Shown here piece by piece: positions 13,401-22,697 of a DNA stretch of 64,000 nt; the stretch's first letter is position 1, and each line of letters opens with the position of its first letter. A model generated the notes under the pieces. The model ran no database searches. It had not been told where the DNA came from and was given only the letters and a program-made list of their open reading frames with translations. The position numbers and the translations under genes are program-made. Source of the DNA: Psettodes erumei. Lineage: Eukaryota; Chordata; Actinopteri; Pleuronectiformes; Psettodidae. Where the stretch lies: the NCBI GenBank assembly GCA_016785225.1, contig JAFBJZ010000354.1, forward strand, positions 1,898,001-1,962,000, in the 5' to 3' direction.

Positions 13401-14956
13401 ACACCAGCTATAGATGCAAAGGTTCTCTATTGAATATGGTGATGTTGACGTAGACGAATCATGGAAAAACTATCAAAACTGTATTGATTAATCGCTTAAT
13501 CACTTGGCAGAAAAGTAATTGGCACCTGTTTTGATAAGTGATGTCACCTCACCTCTGAGCATCTTGTTTTTTGACTGCTTTTTGACATTTCATAGACGAA
13601 ACAGTTACTCAAGAAGATAATTAGCAGACTGATCGATAATTAAAAAAAAGGTTTGTTTGCAGCCCTGAGAATGATTAACACCACTGTCTAAATAGACAGG
13701 CTACAGAGTGCAATTGCGTCTTCTCAAATGGGCATTCAATACAGAAATGACCTGAGTTGTCGGCTTGACGTGCTGTGTCAGGAAGTTACTTATAGTCATT
13801 AACGTTACACACTGACAATCTGTGCAGTCAGCCACTGACATCTAGTGGACAAATTAGAAAAAAGATAACAAAAGGAGAAAAGATACTGTGAAATCAGAAG
13901 AAAAACTTTTTCTGAGGACACCATAAGGAACGACCTTGTGAAAGTGCACACTTGCATTTTTTGTGTGGCCTTACCGAGTGGCGGCTGCAGCATGCCTCCA
14001 TTCTTCTCACAGTTGCCAATCGGCTGGATCTCTGAGGAGTCCACCAGGCGCCAGAAGTCGTTCTTGTTGTCCGAGCCGTCCAAACGCAGTCGCAGCCGTG
14101 AGCCCGTCAGGCCCACCACTGTGGCGATGCAGGTAGACGTGGTGTTTCGCGGGTCCTGGGCCTCGAGCTTCATCCCCGCCTTAAACTCGTTAACTGGAGG
14201 AGTGAGGCTCTAGACGGTGACCAAAGACAAATGTGAGGTGGAGAGCGGCAGAAAAATAACAGGGGGGTTTGAACAAAGGGGTTAAGCAGTTAAGACTGGA
14301 TATGTTGCAATGACCTGACGATCTGCATGCTCACCTGTCTGAAGCATGAAGCAGGTGCAGCAATAGCACCAGTCTCTTTCAGGTATTTTTCCCAACTGAA
14401 GTGCCCTGTAAAAGAACAAAATCAATTTGAAAACATTATCAACACTGGTAGCAAACCTTGCTTGATGATTAATGAAACAACACTGACGCAAATCCTTGGG
14501 CACAGTTTCCTGTCGGTATTGCCCACAGTTACTACATATATAAACCGGCCAGGTTAGGTTATTTACCTTGGTACTGTGAGGGCACCCGGGAGGGCCGTCC
14601 ACTCCGGGCATGTTTGATCCTTCTGGCATCTTTCCACTCTATAGCTGGAGGAGCCAAGAAAGACAGACTAAGCTCTCAACTATGGGTGATTTTCTCATCA
14701 GTCAATACCTGGCAATACCTGCAACTATCTCTGCTTCAACCCACTGTTGGGGATTACAGGACTATTACAAGCTAATATACGAATGTGCCTACACAGAAAC
14801 AACAAAGCCACTGGCTGAAATGAGGCCAAACTAAAAAGTGTTGTATTGCTTGCTTTCCCTGCATGATACTATATGAAGAGTTGTTTGGGGGAAAATACTA
14901 TTATAATAATATTATAAAAATAAAGTCTTACCTTTCTGTGGTACAGGTTTCCTCAT
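4281..14956 (-). CDS. scmh1: scmh1, Scm polycomb group protein homolog 1 (15 coding exons)
   Basis: Polycomb-group chromatin protein acting in the nucleus. Exons, 5' to 3': 14956-14932, 14644-14567, 14405-14335, 14209-13975, 13370-13282, 12998-12755, 9796-9552, 9117-8926, 8743-8617, 8368-8168, 7932-7762, 6894-6772, 5805-5674, 4702-4569, 4400-4281. Every junction has GT/AG borders on the minus strand and phases join without a stop; the total is 2187 nt, or 728 aa. Domains: MBT1 about 36-140, MBT2 about 170-247, basic AT-hook-like region about 270-400, SLED about 435-548, SAM about 660-726. SCMH1 is favoured over SCML2 by the GQRGRKPG and PKKRGPKPGSK blocks, the phrase TPEPDTSTVP and the MBT wording; human SCMH1 as I remember it is about 660 aa. 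Leaving out the 64-residue exon 8 gives 664 aa. The start ATG is the first in-frame Met after an in-frame TAA when the 16.5 kb leader exon is used. The exon structure is read from sequence; isoforms are inferred. Confidence 0.93.
4569..4702 (-). CDS. scmh1: scmh1 coding exon 14, SAM domain part 1
   Basis: 134 bp. Encodes SWTVEDVMQYIRDIDPVLAP then HADLFRKH, the first helices of the SAM domain that Polycomb proteins use to polymerise with Polyhomeotic-type partners. Acceptor CTCAG, donor GTATGT, ends in phase 0 at the same FRKH|EIDG boundary as in the family. Confidence 0.95.
5350..5560 (+). repeat. unnamed dispersed repeat, copy 1 (inside a scmh1 intron)
   Basis: Shares GCATTCCTGGTAGA-TACTTTGTAA, GGATAAAATG-like, TCCAGAGT and CTGTGCAG-GTT blocks, in the same order, with two segments near 25.2 and 25.6 kb. 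This copy contains a perfect 10-bp stem (TTATCTTGCA ... TGCAAGATAA) at about 5449-5478. Family unknown to me. Confidence 0.6.
5674..5805 (-). CDS. scmh1: scmh1 coding exon 13, Ser-rich linker
   Basis: 132 bp, phase 1 in and out. Encodes GESFMENSVAASEHLKKS then PLSPNSTGLTTGLRSPSK, with several Ser-Pro sites. Acceptor CTCAG, donor GTAGCA. Assigned by splice signals and phase; this part of the family is poorly conserved. Confidence 0.82.
6772..6894 (-). CDS. scmh1: scmh1 coding exon 12, variable linker
   Basis: 123 bp, phase 1 in and out. Encodes RRSFGDSLTTGPGRGTKRF then LQNYNSPLPQKLAKIPRHST. It is low in known motifs, basic and probably disordered. It is placed here by splice sites (acceptor TTAG, donor GTATGT) and phase rather than by clear homology. 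Confidence 0.82.
7762..7932 (-). CDS. scmh1: scmh1 coding exon 11, SLED domain part 2
   Basis: 171 bp. Encodes YFDQQQHTLTLPTVSSVTYV, LRFLEKLCHNLHCDPLFG and SQPVARGG, closing the SLED domain. Acceptor CTAG, donor GTCAGT, phase 1 in and out. Confidence 0.95.
8168..8368 (-). CDS. scmh1: scmh1 coding exon 10, SLED domain part 1
   Basis: 201 bp. Encodes VCVYLNKYGKVGPHLDQRRI, QQLPDHFGPGRASSVLQQ and VQACVDSAHNQGTVFSCLK, ending GGEVIS. This is the first half of the SLED (Scm-like embedded) domain, a DNA-binding module in the family. Acceptor GTAG, donor GTGGGG, ends in phase 1. Confidence 0.95.
8617..8743 (-). CDS. scmh1: scmh1 coding exon 9, Pro/Ser/Thr linker
   Basis: 127 bp. Encodes RKPRVVPNPAPTSPTSSTPE then PDTSTVPLDNATIPNSALQ, a low-complexity linker that closely matches the equivalent human SCMH1 segment. 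Its leading RKPR continues the basic patch of either preceding exon. Acceptor CCAG, donor GTAAAT, ends in phase 1. Confidence 0.94.
8926..9117 (-). CDS. scmh1: scmh1 coding exon 8, duplicated basic exon, copy 2
   Basis: 192 bp, exactly 64 codons, phase 0 on both sides, so it can be skipped without a frameshift. It contains GRP and RGR basic motifs and ends PIKIPKKRGPKPGSK, the same 15 residues that end the preceding exon, again right at the splice donor. At nucleotide level the two blocks differ at several third codon positions, so this is not an assembly copy. Acceptor ACAG, donor GTAGCT. Probably a cassette exon from tandem exon duplication; usage is not known. Confidence 0.85.
9552..9796 (-). 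CDS. scmh1: scmh1 coding exon 7, AT-hook-like basic region, copy 1
   Basis: 245 bp. Begins VVLPKSLG, continuing the PPGTK of the MBT2 exon as in human SCMH1. Contains GQRGRKPGRRK, an AT-hook-like core, and ends IKIPKKRGPKPGSK directly at the donor GTAGGC. Acceptor GCAG; ends in phase 0. The intron before it is about 3 kb, the largest inside the coding part. Confidence 0.93.
9797..12754 (-). other. scmh1: large scmh1 intron between the MBT2 exon and the first basic exon
   Basis: About 3 kb. Mostly unique sequence, with a pyrimidine-rich tract at 11505-11620 and a simple AT-rich block at about 12455-12515. No exon joins in frame that I can see. A good minus-strand donor (GAGAG|GTGAGT near 11460) is present but unassigned. 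Confidence 0.5.
12755..12998 (-). CDS. scmh1: scmh1 coding exon 6, MBT repeat 2
   Basis: 244 bp (247 if the upstream CAG of a CAGCAG acceptor is used). Encodes MBT repeat 2 with GMKLEAVDRKNPHFICPATV, VLVTFDGWRGAFDYYC and DSRDIFPVGWCALTGDNLQ, ending PPGTK. The usual DYWC motif reads DYYC here (Tyr at 12839-12837, about residue 220). Donor GTATGG, ends in phase 1. Confidence 0.96.
13282..13370 (-). CDS. scmh1: scmh1 coding exon 5, end of MBT repeat 1 and linker
   Basis: 89 bp. Encodes FRLNASSWPMFLLKTLNG then AEMAPSRIFHK, the conserved link between the two MBT repeats. Acceptor GCAG, donor GTACCT, ends in phase 0. Confidence 0.95.
13470..13668 (-). repeat. hAT-like MITE, copy A (scmh1 intron)
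   Basis: Ends ...GCAGCCCTGA and contains TGATTAATCGCTTAAT and CTGATCGATAATTAA, the signature of a very common fish non-autonomous element with GGCTGC-type ends and ATTAAT-rich subterminal sequence. It is read in reverse orientation. The family name is from memory; the similarity to copies at 42.7, 53.1 and 54.9 kb is visible here. Confidence 0.55.
13975..14209 (-). CDS. scmh1: scmh1 coding exon 4, MBT repeat 1 core
   Basis: 235 bp. Encodes most of MBT repeat 1, including the motifs GMKLEAQDPRNTTSTCIATV, LRLRLDGSDNKNDFWRLVDS and GNCEKNGGMLQPPLG, which match SCM-family proteins almost residue for residue. The pocket-forming Asp and aromatic positions (SDNKNDFW) are present. Acceptor CTAG, donor GTAAGG, ends in phase 1. 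Confidence 0.96.
14335..14405 (-). CDS. scmh1: scmh1 coding exon 3, start of MBT repeat 1
   Basis: 71 bp. Encodes HFSWEKYLKETGAIAAPASC followed by FRQ, the opening helix of the first MBT repeat; human SCMH1 has HFTWDKYLKET here. Acceptor ACAG, donor GTGAGC, ends in phase 0. Confidence 0.93.
14567..14644 (-). CDS. scmh1: scmh1 coding exon 2, basic N-terminal segment
   Basis: 78 bp, phase 1 in and out. Encodes a basic stretch reading IEWKDARRIKHARSG then RPSRVPSQYQG, rich in Arg and Lys, just before MBT repeat 1. No domain is recognised. Acceptor CCAG, donor GTAAAT. Confidence 0.8.
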
Positions 14957-15003
14957 GCTCCAACAATACTGACCGAGCTTGCGATGCAACAGTGGCCTCC
15001 ACG
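14932..15003 (-). CDS. scmh1: scmh1 exon 1 of the coding part (start codon exon)
   Basis: 72 bp between an acceptor (TTTAG) and a donor (GTAAGA). The likely start ATG is at 14956-14954 and reads MRKPVPQK, leaving phase 1 for the next exon. The frame upstream of the ATG stays open within this exon, but splicing to the leader exon ending at 16535 puts a TAA directly before it. The leader ending at 17290 keeps the frame open but supplies no in-frame ATG. The start is therefore well supported but not proven. Confidence 0.72.
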
Positions 15004-16534
15004 CTAAAGACAAGGAAACATACACAAAGAAGCAGCGATGTTACAGCTGCATGAACAATACACAAGTGTGTGAAAAAGGCGGAACATTTCAGTCACAAGC
15101 TCAACGGAAAATACAAATTTTTTATCACATTGTTTTTATCTTCAGTCACGATCAAAACATTTCTGACACCAGATACAATATGTCACCTTGAAATTTGGAG
15201 AAATGTGCTGGAATCACAAACAGCATCTGATGCAATGGTGCCAATAAAAAAATAAGGTCATATAATGTAAATGAAAATATTTAAAGAAGCATAATCCCTT
15301 AAATCTTAAGCCCACTGTTGAGCTGGTCTAAGCACGCTCATGCTGTACAGTCAAACATTCTTTATTTCAATTCTCAGGCTCATCCAAATCAATGGTAGAT
15401 TAATCCAAATTTAAACTTTTAACCTGTTCAAGGGAATAAATGTTATGTTAAGAGGTTAACAACAGGGTAATCAAAGGTGTAAAGGTTTTTATTAACTCAA
15501 ATAACTCAGGGGGGGTTCAGACCCCGAGGTTAGGCTAACACATGTAAATTGTGCTACAGTGTTTAAGTAAAACCAGAGAGCTGCCCATGTTATCTATTGT
15601 AGATCACTGGGTTTCGCTCTCCTCATGGCAGGCAGGGGGTCGCCATGGGAGGCAGGCAGGCGCACGTTCAACAAAGAGGCCTGAGATCACGTTAACAATG
15701 CACTACATATGGATTTCATTTACTTTTTCACGCTTTAAAGAGTCACTGTGGAAGATCAAAGCACTCGCCACACTGAATGTACATGCAGACAGTAATTGAT
15801 ATAAACAAACACAGGCAAAATATTAAGCACACCTCTCTGTACAAAGCATGTAACATTCAACAGCATCTAAAACTGCAACTAAAATAAATAAACTAAAAAA
15901 ACTGAATCAAAACCTCTTTTACAGTGGTGTTGACATTCAGCCAGAATTTCCATTATTGTTTTTCAGCGTGACATTAATCAGCACTTTCATTGGCAATTAT
16001 AACCGATTCCGTTCATGCTCAGAGAAAACTCATAATGCAAAAAATACCGTGCTGAATGTTTATAAAAACTTTCTCATCATCAATAAGTGAACGTGGGTTT
16101 AGAGAAGGGCGACGTGTTGGGCGGATCGCTGACCCCTGTAACCCAGTGGGCTCACCGACAGCACCAACCAGACACAACATACAGGTCAACAGGTCAAAGT
16201 AACATACACATGCAAAGTGCTTCATGTGGCTGTGTGCCAAGTCCAGTTTAATTCAAATCACCCGAAATGTTTACAGATTGAGAAGCAGTAATAAAAAGCA
16301 TTATGAGAAAACACACGAAAAGTTATTGAGCTCTCATGTGAGGGCTTAGTACTGACACACAGTCCACACCGACACTTGTTAAACATCTGCCAAATATTTG
16401 AATGTGCCGAGATAACACCCCAGCTTTTGAGAGCTGTTATAAATTGAATAACGTAGACAAAGGGGTGAAAAAGCAGCGACAGAAGACCCACACTGAAACT
16501 TAAGACAGGGTGCTGTTCGCGTAGACATGCCTAC
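15004..16534 (-). other. scmh1: scmh1 5' intron
   Basis: Intron between a candidate leader exon and the first coding exon. AT-rich, no exon recognised; contains a short G-rich run and a stretch of GGCAGG repeats near 15630-15660. Confidence 0.45.
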
Positions 16535-16680
16535 CTTAAAACTTCATAACCGTTTAGCAGCGTTTCTCCTCTCCGGCTGATTTTCTTTTCAATAGAAGTG
16601 CGCCTTTTTCCTCCGCCAAGGGGGATGGCGGCCAAATTAAAGCGACCCGCTCCCTGTTTTCCGCCTGTGAGAGTGACAGG
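16535..16680 (-). other. scmh1: candidate alternative 5' UTR exon of scmh1
   Basis: GC-rich, CpG-containing segment ending in a consensus donor (TTTTAAG|GTAGGC at 16535/16534). Joined to the exon starting at 15003 it places TAA in frame just before the first coding exon, consistent with an untranslated leader. The 5' boundary is a guess. Confidence 0.4.
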
Positions 16681-17289
16681 AGCACAGGCTTTGGAGAGCT
16701 GAGCAGGTACACAGTCCTCCTGTTGCTAACCCACCGAGTGTTCCAATACTCAACTTCCAGCTAGCGCCCTTTGTCTGACATCTATTTAAGACGACGTGTT
16801 TCCATTTTTAGCCAAAACCTCACGTCTTGCAATGCTGAAATTTGTTGAGCTCCATTCAAAACACAAAGCCAACACATGGGACACCCCCGCCTCTCCTGTG
16901 CAACATTTGCATGAGCCCCGAAACCTCGACTACGTGACAACGGCGCTCATTATGTTATTCGGGAGTTGAGAATAGATTTGCGCTAACGCCAATGCTATAA
17001 ATCATACGCAATACAGAATTGAAGTCAAGCGCGCATGCAGCTAGCGCTGCCGTGCAGACACCACATCCAGCATGCTATGCTACGCACGGCCACACAGAGA
17101 CATGCCCACTGCCCTGGATGCTAGTTTAGCATGCTAGGTGGCTCGCTAGCTCGTTGACCTGATTATTACTATTAGCATTAGCGAAACGGGAGCATACCAG
17201 CACACGGAGGCAAGTCGGCGCTAATATGGGCTCAACGCTGAAGCCGAGCGTAAAAGGAGACGTTGCTCGGTGTATCCGAGGATGTTTAC

Positions 17290-17400
17290 CTTGCTTTGTA
17301 ACGTGTGTGTTTGTTTCTGATGTGGATTTAGCGCTTGTCCGCCATTTTTTTCTACACGCTGAGGAGGGGGTGTTTTGCCAACATTTTTTTGTTGGGCAGT
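17290..17400 (-). other. scmh1: candidate first (5' UTR) exon of scmh1
   Basis: CpG-rich segment ending in a strong donor (GCAAG|GTAAAC, last exon base 17290). It contains two short upstream open frames on the minus strand, one reading ATG GCG GAC AAG CGC TAA. The transcription start is not visible; the upstream limit is approximate. Confidence 0.45.
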
Positions 17401-17492
17401 CAGTCAGGCAGGCGAGCGAGCAGGGAGGCTGTAGGGGGGAATCAACGACCCCTGGCGGCCAATCTCTGGCATTTCAACAGTGCAGAAAACTA

Positions 17493-17703
17493 CAGGTGCT
17501 GGCCAGTAAATTAGAATACCATCAAAAACTTGATTTATCTCAGTAATTCCATTCAAAAAGTGAAACTTGTACATTATATTCATGCAATGCACACAGACCG
17601 ATGTATTTCCAATGTTTATTTCTTTTAATTTTGATATTTATAAGTGACAACTAATGAAAACTCCAAATTTGGTATCTCAAAAAATTAGAATATTGAAAAG
17701 GCC
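17493..17703 (+). repeat. left terminal inverted repeat of the Tc1 element
   Basis: About 210 bp; the inverse of 18888-19098 with scattered differences. The outer 28 bases match the other end with one or two changes. Contains the outer motif near 17510 and the inner motif TCTCAAAAAATTAGAATATT near 17670-17690. Confidence 0.85.
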
Positions 17704-17781
17704 AATGAAAAGAAATGGGTTTTTTTTAAATGTTGGCCAACTGAAAAGAATGAACATGAAAAGAATGCGCATCTATAGCAC

Positions 17782-18785
17782 TCAATACTTAGTCGGGGCT
17801 CCTTTTGCCTCAATCACTGCATTAATGCGGCGTGGCATGGACTCGATCAGTCTGTGGCACTGCTCAGGTGTTATGAGAGCCCAGGTTGCTCTGATAGTCG
17901 TCTTCAGCTCCTCTGCATTGTTGGGTCTAGCGTATTGCATCTTCCGCTTCACAGTACCCCATAGATTTTCTATGGGGTTAAGGTCAGGCGAGTTTGCTGG
18001 CCAATCAAGGACAGGGATACCATGGTCCTTGAACCAGGTACTGGTGGTTTTGGCACTGTGTGCAGGTGCCAAGTCCTGTTGAAAAGTGAAATCTGCATCT
18101 CCATAAAGTTGGTCAGCAGCAGGAAGCATGAAGTGCTCTAAAACTTCCTGGTAGACGGCTGCATTGACCTTGGACCTCAGGAAACAGAGTGGGCCAACAC
18201 CGGCAGATGACATGGCACCCCACACCATCACTGACGGTGGAAACTTTACACTGGACCTCATGCAACGTGGATTCTGTGCTTCTCCGCTCTTCCTCCAGAC
18301 TCTGGGTCCTTGATTTCCAAAGGAAAAGGAAAATTTGCTTTCATCAGAAAACATAACTTTGGACCACTCAGCAGCAGTCCAGTCCTTTTTGTCCTTGGCC
18401 CAGGCGAGACGCTTCTTACGCTGTTTCTTGTTCAAGAGTGGCTTGACACACGGAATGCGACAGCTGAATCCCATGTCTTTCATGCGTCTCTTCGCGGTGG
18501 TTCTTGAAGCGCTGACTCCAGCTGCAGTCCACTCTTTGTGGATCTCCCCCACATTTTTGAATGGGTTTGTCGTCACAATTCTCTGCAGGGTGCGGTTATC
18601 CCTAGAGCTTGTACACTTTTTTCTACCACATTTTTCCGTCCGTTCGCCTGTCTGTTAATGTGCTTGGACACAGAGCTCTGCGAACAGCCAGCTTCTTTAG
18701 CAATCACCTTTTGTGTCTTGCCCTCCTTGTACAAGGTGTCAATGGTCGTCTTTTGGACAACTGTTAAGTCAGAAGACTTCCCCAT
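17782..18785 (-). pseudogene. Tc1 transposase, one frameshift
   Basis: DDE transposase that would cut and paste the element at TA sites. The N-terminal part (18785-about 18631) starts MGKSSDLTVVQKTTIDTLY with the helix-turn-helix phrase CSQSSVSKHINRQ. The C-terminal part, read in the next frame to 17782, has the catalytic motifs VMFSDESKF (first D), FTFQQDLAPAHS (second D) and SPDLNPIENLWG (E). The second D and the E are 34 residues apart, so DD34E. It ends APTKY. The break is a one-base loss in a short A run at about 18631-18635, after GRK; without it the frame would give about 334 aa. No stop codon is seen in the catalytic part. Confidence 0.9.
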
Positions 18786-18887
18786 GATTGTGGAGCCTCA
18801 GAAGACTGAGGGACCTTTTAAAGGCCTTTGCAGGTGTTTTGAGTTAATCAGCTGATTAGTGTGGAACCAGGTGTCTTCTATATTGAG

Positions 18888-19098
18888 CCTTTTCAGAATA
18901 TTCTAATTTTCTGAGATACTGAATTTGGTGTTTTCATTAGCTGTCAGTTGTAATAATAAAAATGAAAATTAATAAACACTTGAAATTTATCACTATGTGT
19001 GGAAGGAAAGTATACAGTATACAAGTTTCACGTTTTGAATGGAATTACTGAAATAATTCAACTTTTTGATGATATTCTAATTTACTGGCCAGCACCTG
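18888..19098 (-). repeat. right terminal inverted repeat of the Tc1 element
   Basis: About 210 bp; inverse of the left end. Ends ...TTTACTGGCCAGCACCTG followed by the TA duplication. The inner motif ATTCTAATTTTCTGAGATAC lies at about 18898-18918. Confidence 0.85.
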
Positions 19099-19100
19099 TA

Positions 19101-22100
19101 TATGAAAAAATTGATTCATTTTCCAGATTTACGACGGGGTAAATTAACAAAATATCTGTCTGATACCTGTGGTATTTTAAAGACGGATCAGTCTTGCAGT
19201 CATGAATGATCTTGCTGAATTCTGATTTTTGTACTGCATTCTCTTTTTTTTTACATTGCACGTTATCTACGTTAAGTGTGGCATTAATTTATTTATATAT
19301 AGACTTGTCCCTATTAAATAAAATACATCAACACTACTTACTGTATATATGACACTTACATACTATAGCCGAACTGAAAGGATTTTTTAGGCCTATGCTG
19401 ACTTAAACAACAAATCTGTGGAAAGACTAATAGAAATTCAGGTAAAACTATTACTAATACTATTTTTTTGCTTAATTTGCATTTATTTAGATATACAGTT
19501 GGACAAGATCATAGACAACAATAGAACATTCTTACATCATCCAGCAAAGACGTGTGCACTGCTGAGACTGCTGAATTGCTACTACGAATGATACCACGAA
19601 CTTTGGTTTTTTTTTCCTCATGTGACTTAGAACTAAAGCTTCTCATTAATAATAAACCCATCTTCTATCAGACAATGTTAATAGCCATGATCAATAATTT
19701 AATATGAAAAAAGACAAATAAGAATGTAATTTTAGCAAATGTTATTGAAGCATTATTGCTGTACAGAGCACTGCTCCACTTTCATTTAAACTGTGCTCTA
19801 GTTTTGGGTGTTTGACTAGAATTGTGGGGTATTTGCCTGGGGAATAACATTAATAAAATTTGATTATCAGTGCATACAAAGCGTAACTTATTAACCACTA
19901 TTGGTTCCAGTTAAGATCTTTGCAACATTTTGAACATCAGAATGTAGGCCTACTGCAAACAGAGAAATATATTTCAAACATGAGCAAATGTTGTCAGAGT
20001 AAAAGCGGAGTAAACTATCACTGAGATACAGTATGCCTGAAGATGTGTAATAAACCTGGCACTACAGTATATCTCAACAGATATTCCAGATAAAGTGTGT
20101 AGGTGTGAAAATTAGAAATTGGGGCCATTTGGTAATGCCATGCCAATTAGGTCTGGGTAGCAACTGTAACTATGTGATTTGAAGAAACACCCAGCAGTTC
20201 AATTGTGTGTAATGGTCACCTGGCAGCACTGCTAATGCCCATTTCAGCCTACGCTGGGCAGGCCATGGCCCAGTGGCCCCCTGCACCCCAGGCAATTATG
20301 TTTGGTTTCACACAGTGAAAAGGGTTAATTGGCAGCGCCCACGCGCCCGATTGGACCTGTTTCACGCCTGTCGGCCTTCATCGCATCAAAGGAAGTCCCA
20401 GTCCACCAGGCACCATTATTAGAGACACACACAAACACACCTCATGGACATGCACGGTACACAGACTCTATACTTAAATGTAAGGCTTACGTCTGTAGTG
20501 GAGTAAACACACATGCACATAACCTGCACATGCCCTGTGAATGCATGCTCAGAGAGACCCAAACACATGAGACACCCAGACAAACAAATATGCACAACAT
20601 ACACTGACGGAAACACATTCTTAAGTATTGTACCACAGTTCATTGATCTTGTGCCTTCATGAACTTGTTCAAACTTGTACGCATTCAGGATCTATGCAAA
20701 TTGCTTCCTGGATCATTCTGACTAATATCACTAGGGGTCAGTGTTGTTTTATACAAAGTAGGGCCAGAAACTCTGCCTTGCACATCCACTTCATCATGAT
20801 GTGTCTGGGCTTTCTGAGCACTACATTGTTCCACTTACTATCATCACCACTCTCTGTGCTAAAAACTCTCAAACTTTTAAACTTTTATTATAATGATGAT
20901 TAATGCTTTTTCAAAGAATACTCTTTTCTCTTTTATTATGTAGGATGCTCTGGTTGTATTTCCTTTTCAGACAGTTCTGTCTAAGAAGTACTTGAGAACT
21001 GGTCACATTCTGGTTTCTATGCCTGTGTTGCCATAATTATAGGCAAACCAGGCAACATTCAGTGAAGCCATGACTACAGTAGACTGTGTGCCTGTCTGTT
21101 TGTCGCAGTCTCCATGTGGTTCGAGTTTTTATTAATAAGGCTTCAAAAACTGAGCTCCCAGCAGTCTATGAAAGTACATCAGCCATTATACAAGCCAACA
21201 CTGACAAATGTGACCATTGCAACTCTCTACAGCTCTGGTCAAACATAAATCACACACAATCACACACTCACTAAGTTCAGAAAAGTTACACACACAAAGA
21301 GGTTCTGTGAGTCTACTCTGAGTCTTGCAAAAATCTTTTTTTGAAAGAAAAACAGATTTTTGATATTTATCAAAATGTCTTCAATGCAATGCAATAAAAT
21401 CACTGAATATATAGTGCAGCTCTTCAAAGCAGCAAAGATTATAAAATTATAAGGAGAGATGTATAGTATGTGCCTCTGTAGACCCACAATAAAGACTAGT
21501 ATTTAATGGAGGTCTTGCAGACAAGATAAGAAAGATAATCTGGTCTAAATTTTTATAATATTTTGAAAGTTGAAAGACACTGGAAATGTCTGGCAAAACA
21601 CTTACCCTACACACTAAAAGCACATGCAAATCATTTATACAAAGCTGTGCTGTTTGATTTGCAGAAGCAAATGCTTGATAGCTGTCATCAGAAGAAATTT
21701 TAGAAGTCATTTCCTCTCATCTTGTTAGCACAGTTACCTATACAAGTATACAAGTATTTCTGGGATTTCTGAGACAGACCTATTGTGTCAATGCAAATGT
21801 AAGTTCTCAAATTAGCGTTTGCTTCTCTCTTTTGGCATCAGTACCAGTTTTTGGTCTGTATGGAATGTCTTGCTTGCTCTTTTCTTTTTATCACGCTAAT
21901 TGAATCTGGCTCTCTTAGCTGGCAATGTGTTTTTGGACTTCCAAACATGTTGCCGTAGGTGTCCACTAGCCAATGGCACGACTCCACCACCGCGGTCTGT
22001 TTCTGCACATGCAGACAGTACAGCGAGGATCTTTTCCCACTGTGCCTCCTTGTCACTTTCAGCACTCTGGCACGCTCCAACAAAGTCGCCCTTTGCTCAC

Positions 22101-22540
22101 GCACAGTACCCAGACACACACATACATGCACATGTACACACACGGGTTGCGTGTGTTCCTTCCCGACTGTGCCTCAGAGGACTCTGCGCTTGTTCCACAG
22201 ACGAGGACATGCACGCACGCACACACACTGATAGAGTCCTGATACACACTTCCCATCTCTGCTGGCATCCTGGGAGGGATGTGCAAGAGTGAAAGCAAGA
22301 GCATATGTTGGATAGCCATTTGGTGGAGGGGGGGTATTTCTCTTTGGATGTTGTCTTACAAGCTCTGACGGCGTGGCGCAGAAAGAAGGCATTTTTTCGT
22401 CCAATTTATTAATCCTTTTAGGCAATGTTCTCTGTTCAGAAATGCAAATTGAATCAATCTGAGGCTGACTTTAAGACTTTTCAAGTGGGATTTAATTAGA
22501 AGCCAGGGCCTGCAGTTTTTAATGAGAGAGGGGGTGGAGA
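19101..22540. other. gene-free stretch upstream of the transposon
   Basis: AT-rich to about 20.1 kb, then a more GC-rich unique block (20200-20430) that could be conserved noncoding sequence. No coding exon, RNA gene or complete transposon recognised. Confidence 0.5.
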
Positions 22541-22550
22541 GATGGAGAAA

Positions 22551-22697
22551 GAGAGAGAGAGAGAGAAAGAGACATGGGGAGGGAGAGTGGGTTGCGGTTT
22601 TGATCTGGGGGTCCTGCTGGAGAAAAGATACACAAACACCCACAACATACACACAGACACACACAAACATGTACACACGCATACACACACACACACA
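22551..22697 (+). repeat. (GA)n and imperfect (CA)n microsatellites
   Basis: (GA)8 at 22551-22566, then an imperfect (CA)n tract at 22629-22697 whose longest pure run is (AC)7 at 22683-22696. It gives rise to false Thr-His and Val-Cys open frames on both strands. Confidence 0.9.

Larger units (their letters stand above)
16500..17480. promoter_or_regulatory. scmh1: CpG-rich promoter region of scmh1
   Basis: A long block with many CpG dinucleotides against a CpG-poor background, spanning both candidate first exons and ending just before the Tc1 element. No clear TATA box seen in the expected place, as is usual for a broadly used CpG-island promoter. Confidence 0.5.
17493..19098 (-). mobile_element. 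Tc1/mariner-type DNA transposon, nearly full length
   Basis: 1606 bp element flanked by TA on both sides (17491-17492 and 19099-19100), the Tc1/mariner target duplication. Both ends begin CAGGTGCTGGCCAGTAAATT when read inward, and the terminal inverted repeats stay alignable for about 210 bp (17493-17703 and 18888-19098). An outer and an inner copy of a TTAGAATAT-type motif lie in each repeat, the IR/DR arrangement. It carries one transposase gene on the minus strand, broken by a frameshift. It sits just upstream of the scmh1 promoter in the same orientation. The family is abundant in fish; I do not assign a subfamily name. Confidence 0.95.

Noticed and set aside
17226..18082. Plus-strand frames across the scmh1 promoter and the Tc1 element
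   Set aside because: Antisense shadows of the CpG promoter and of the transposase.
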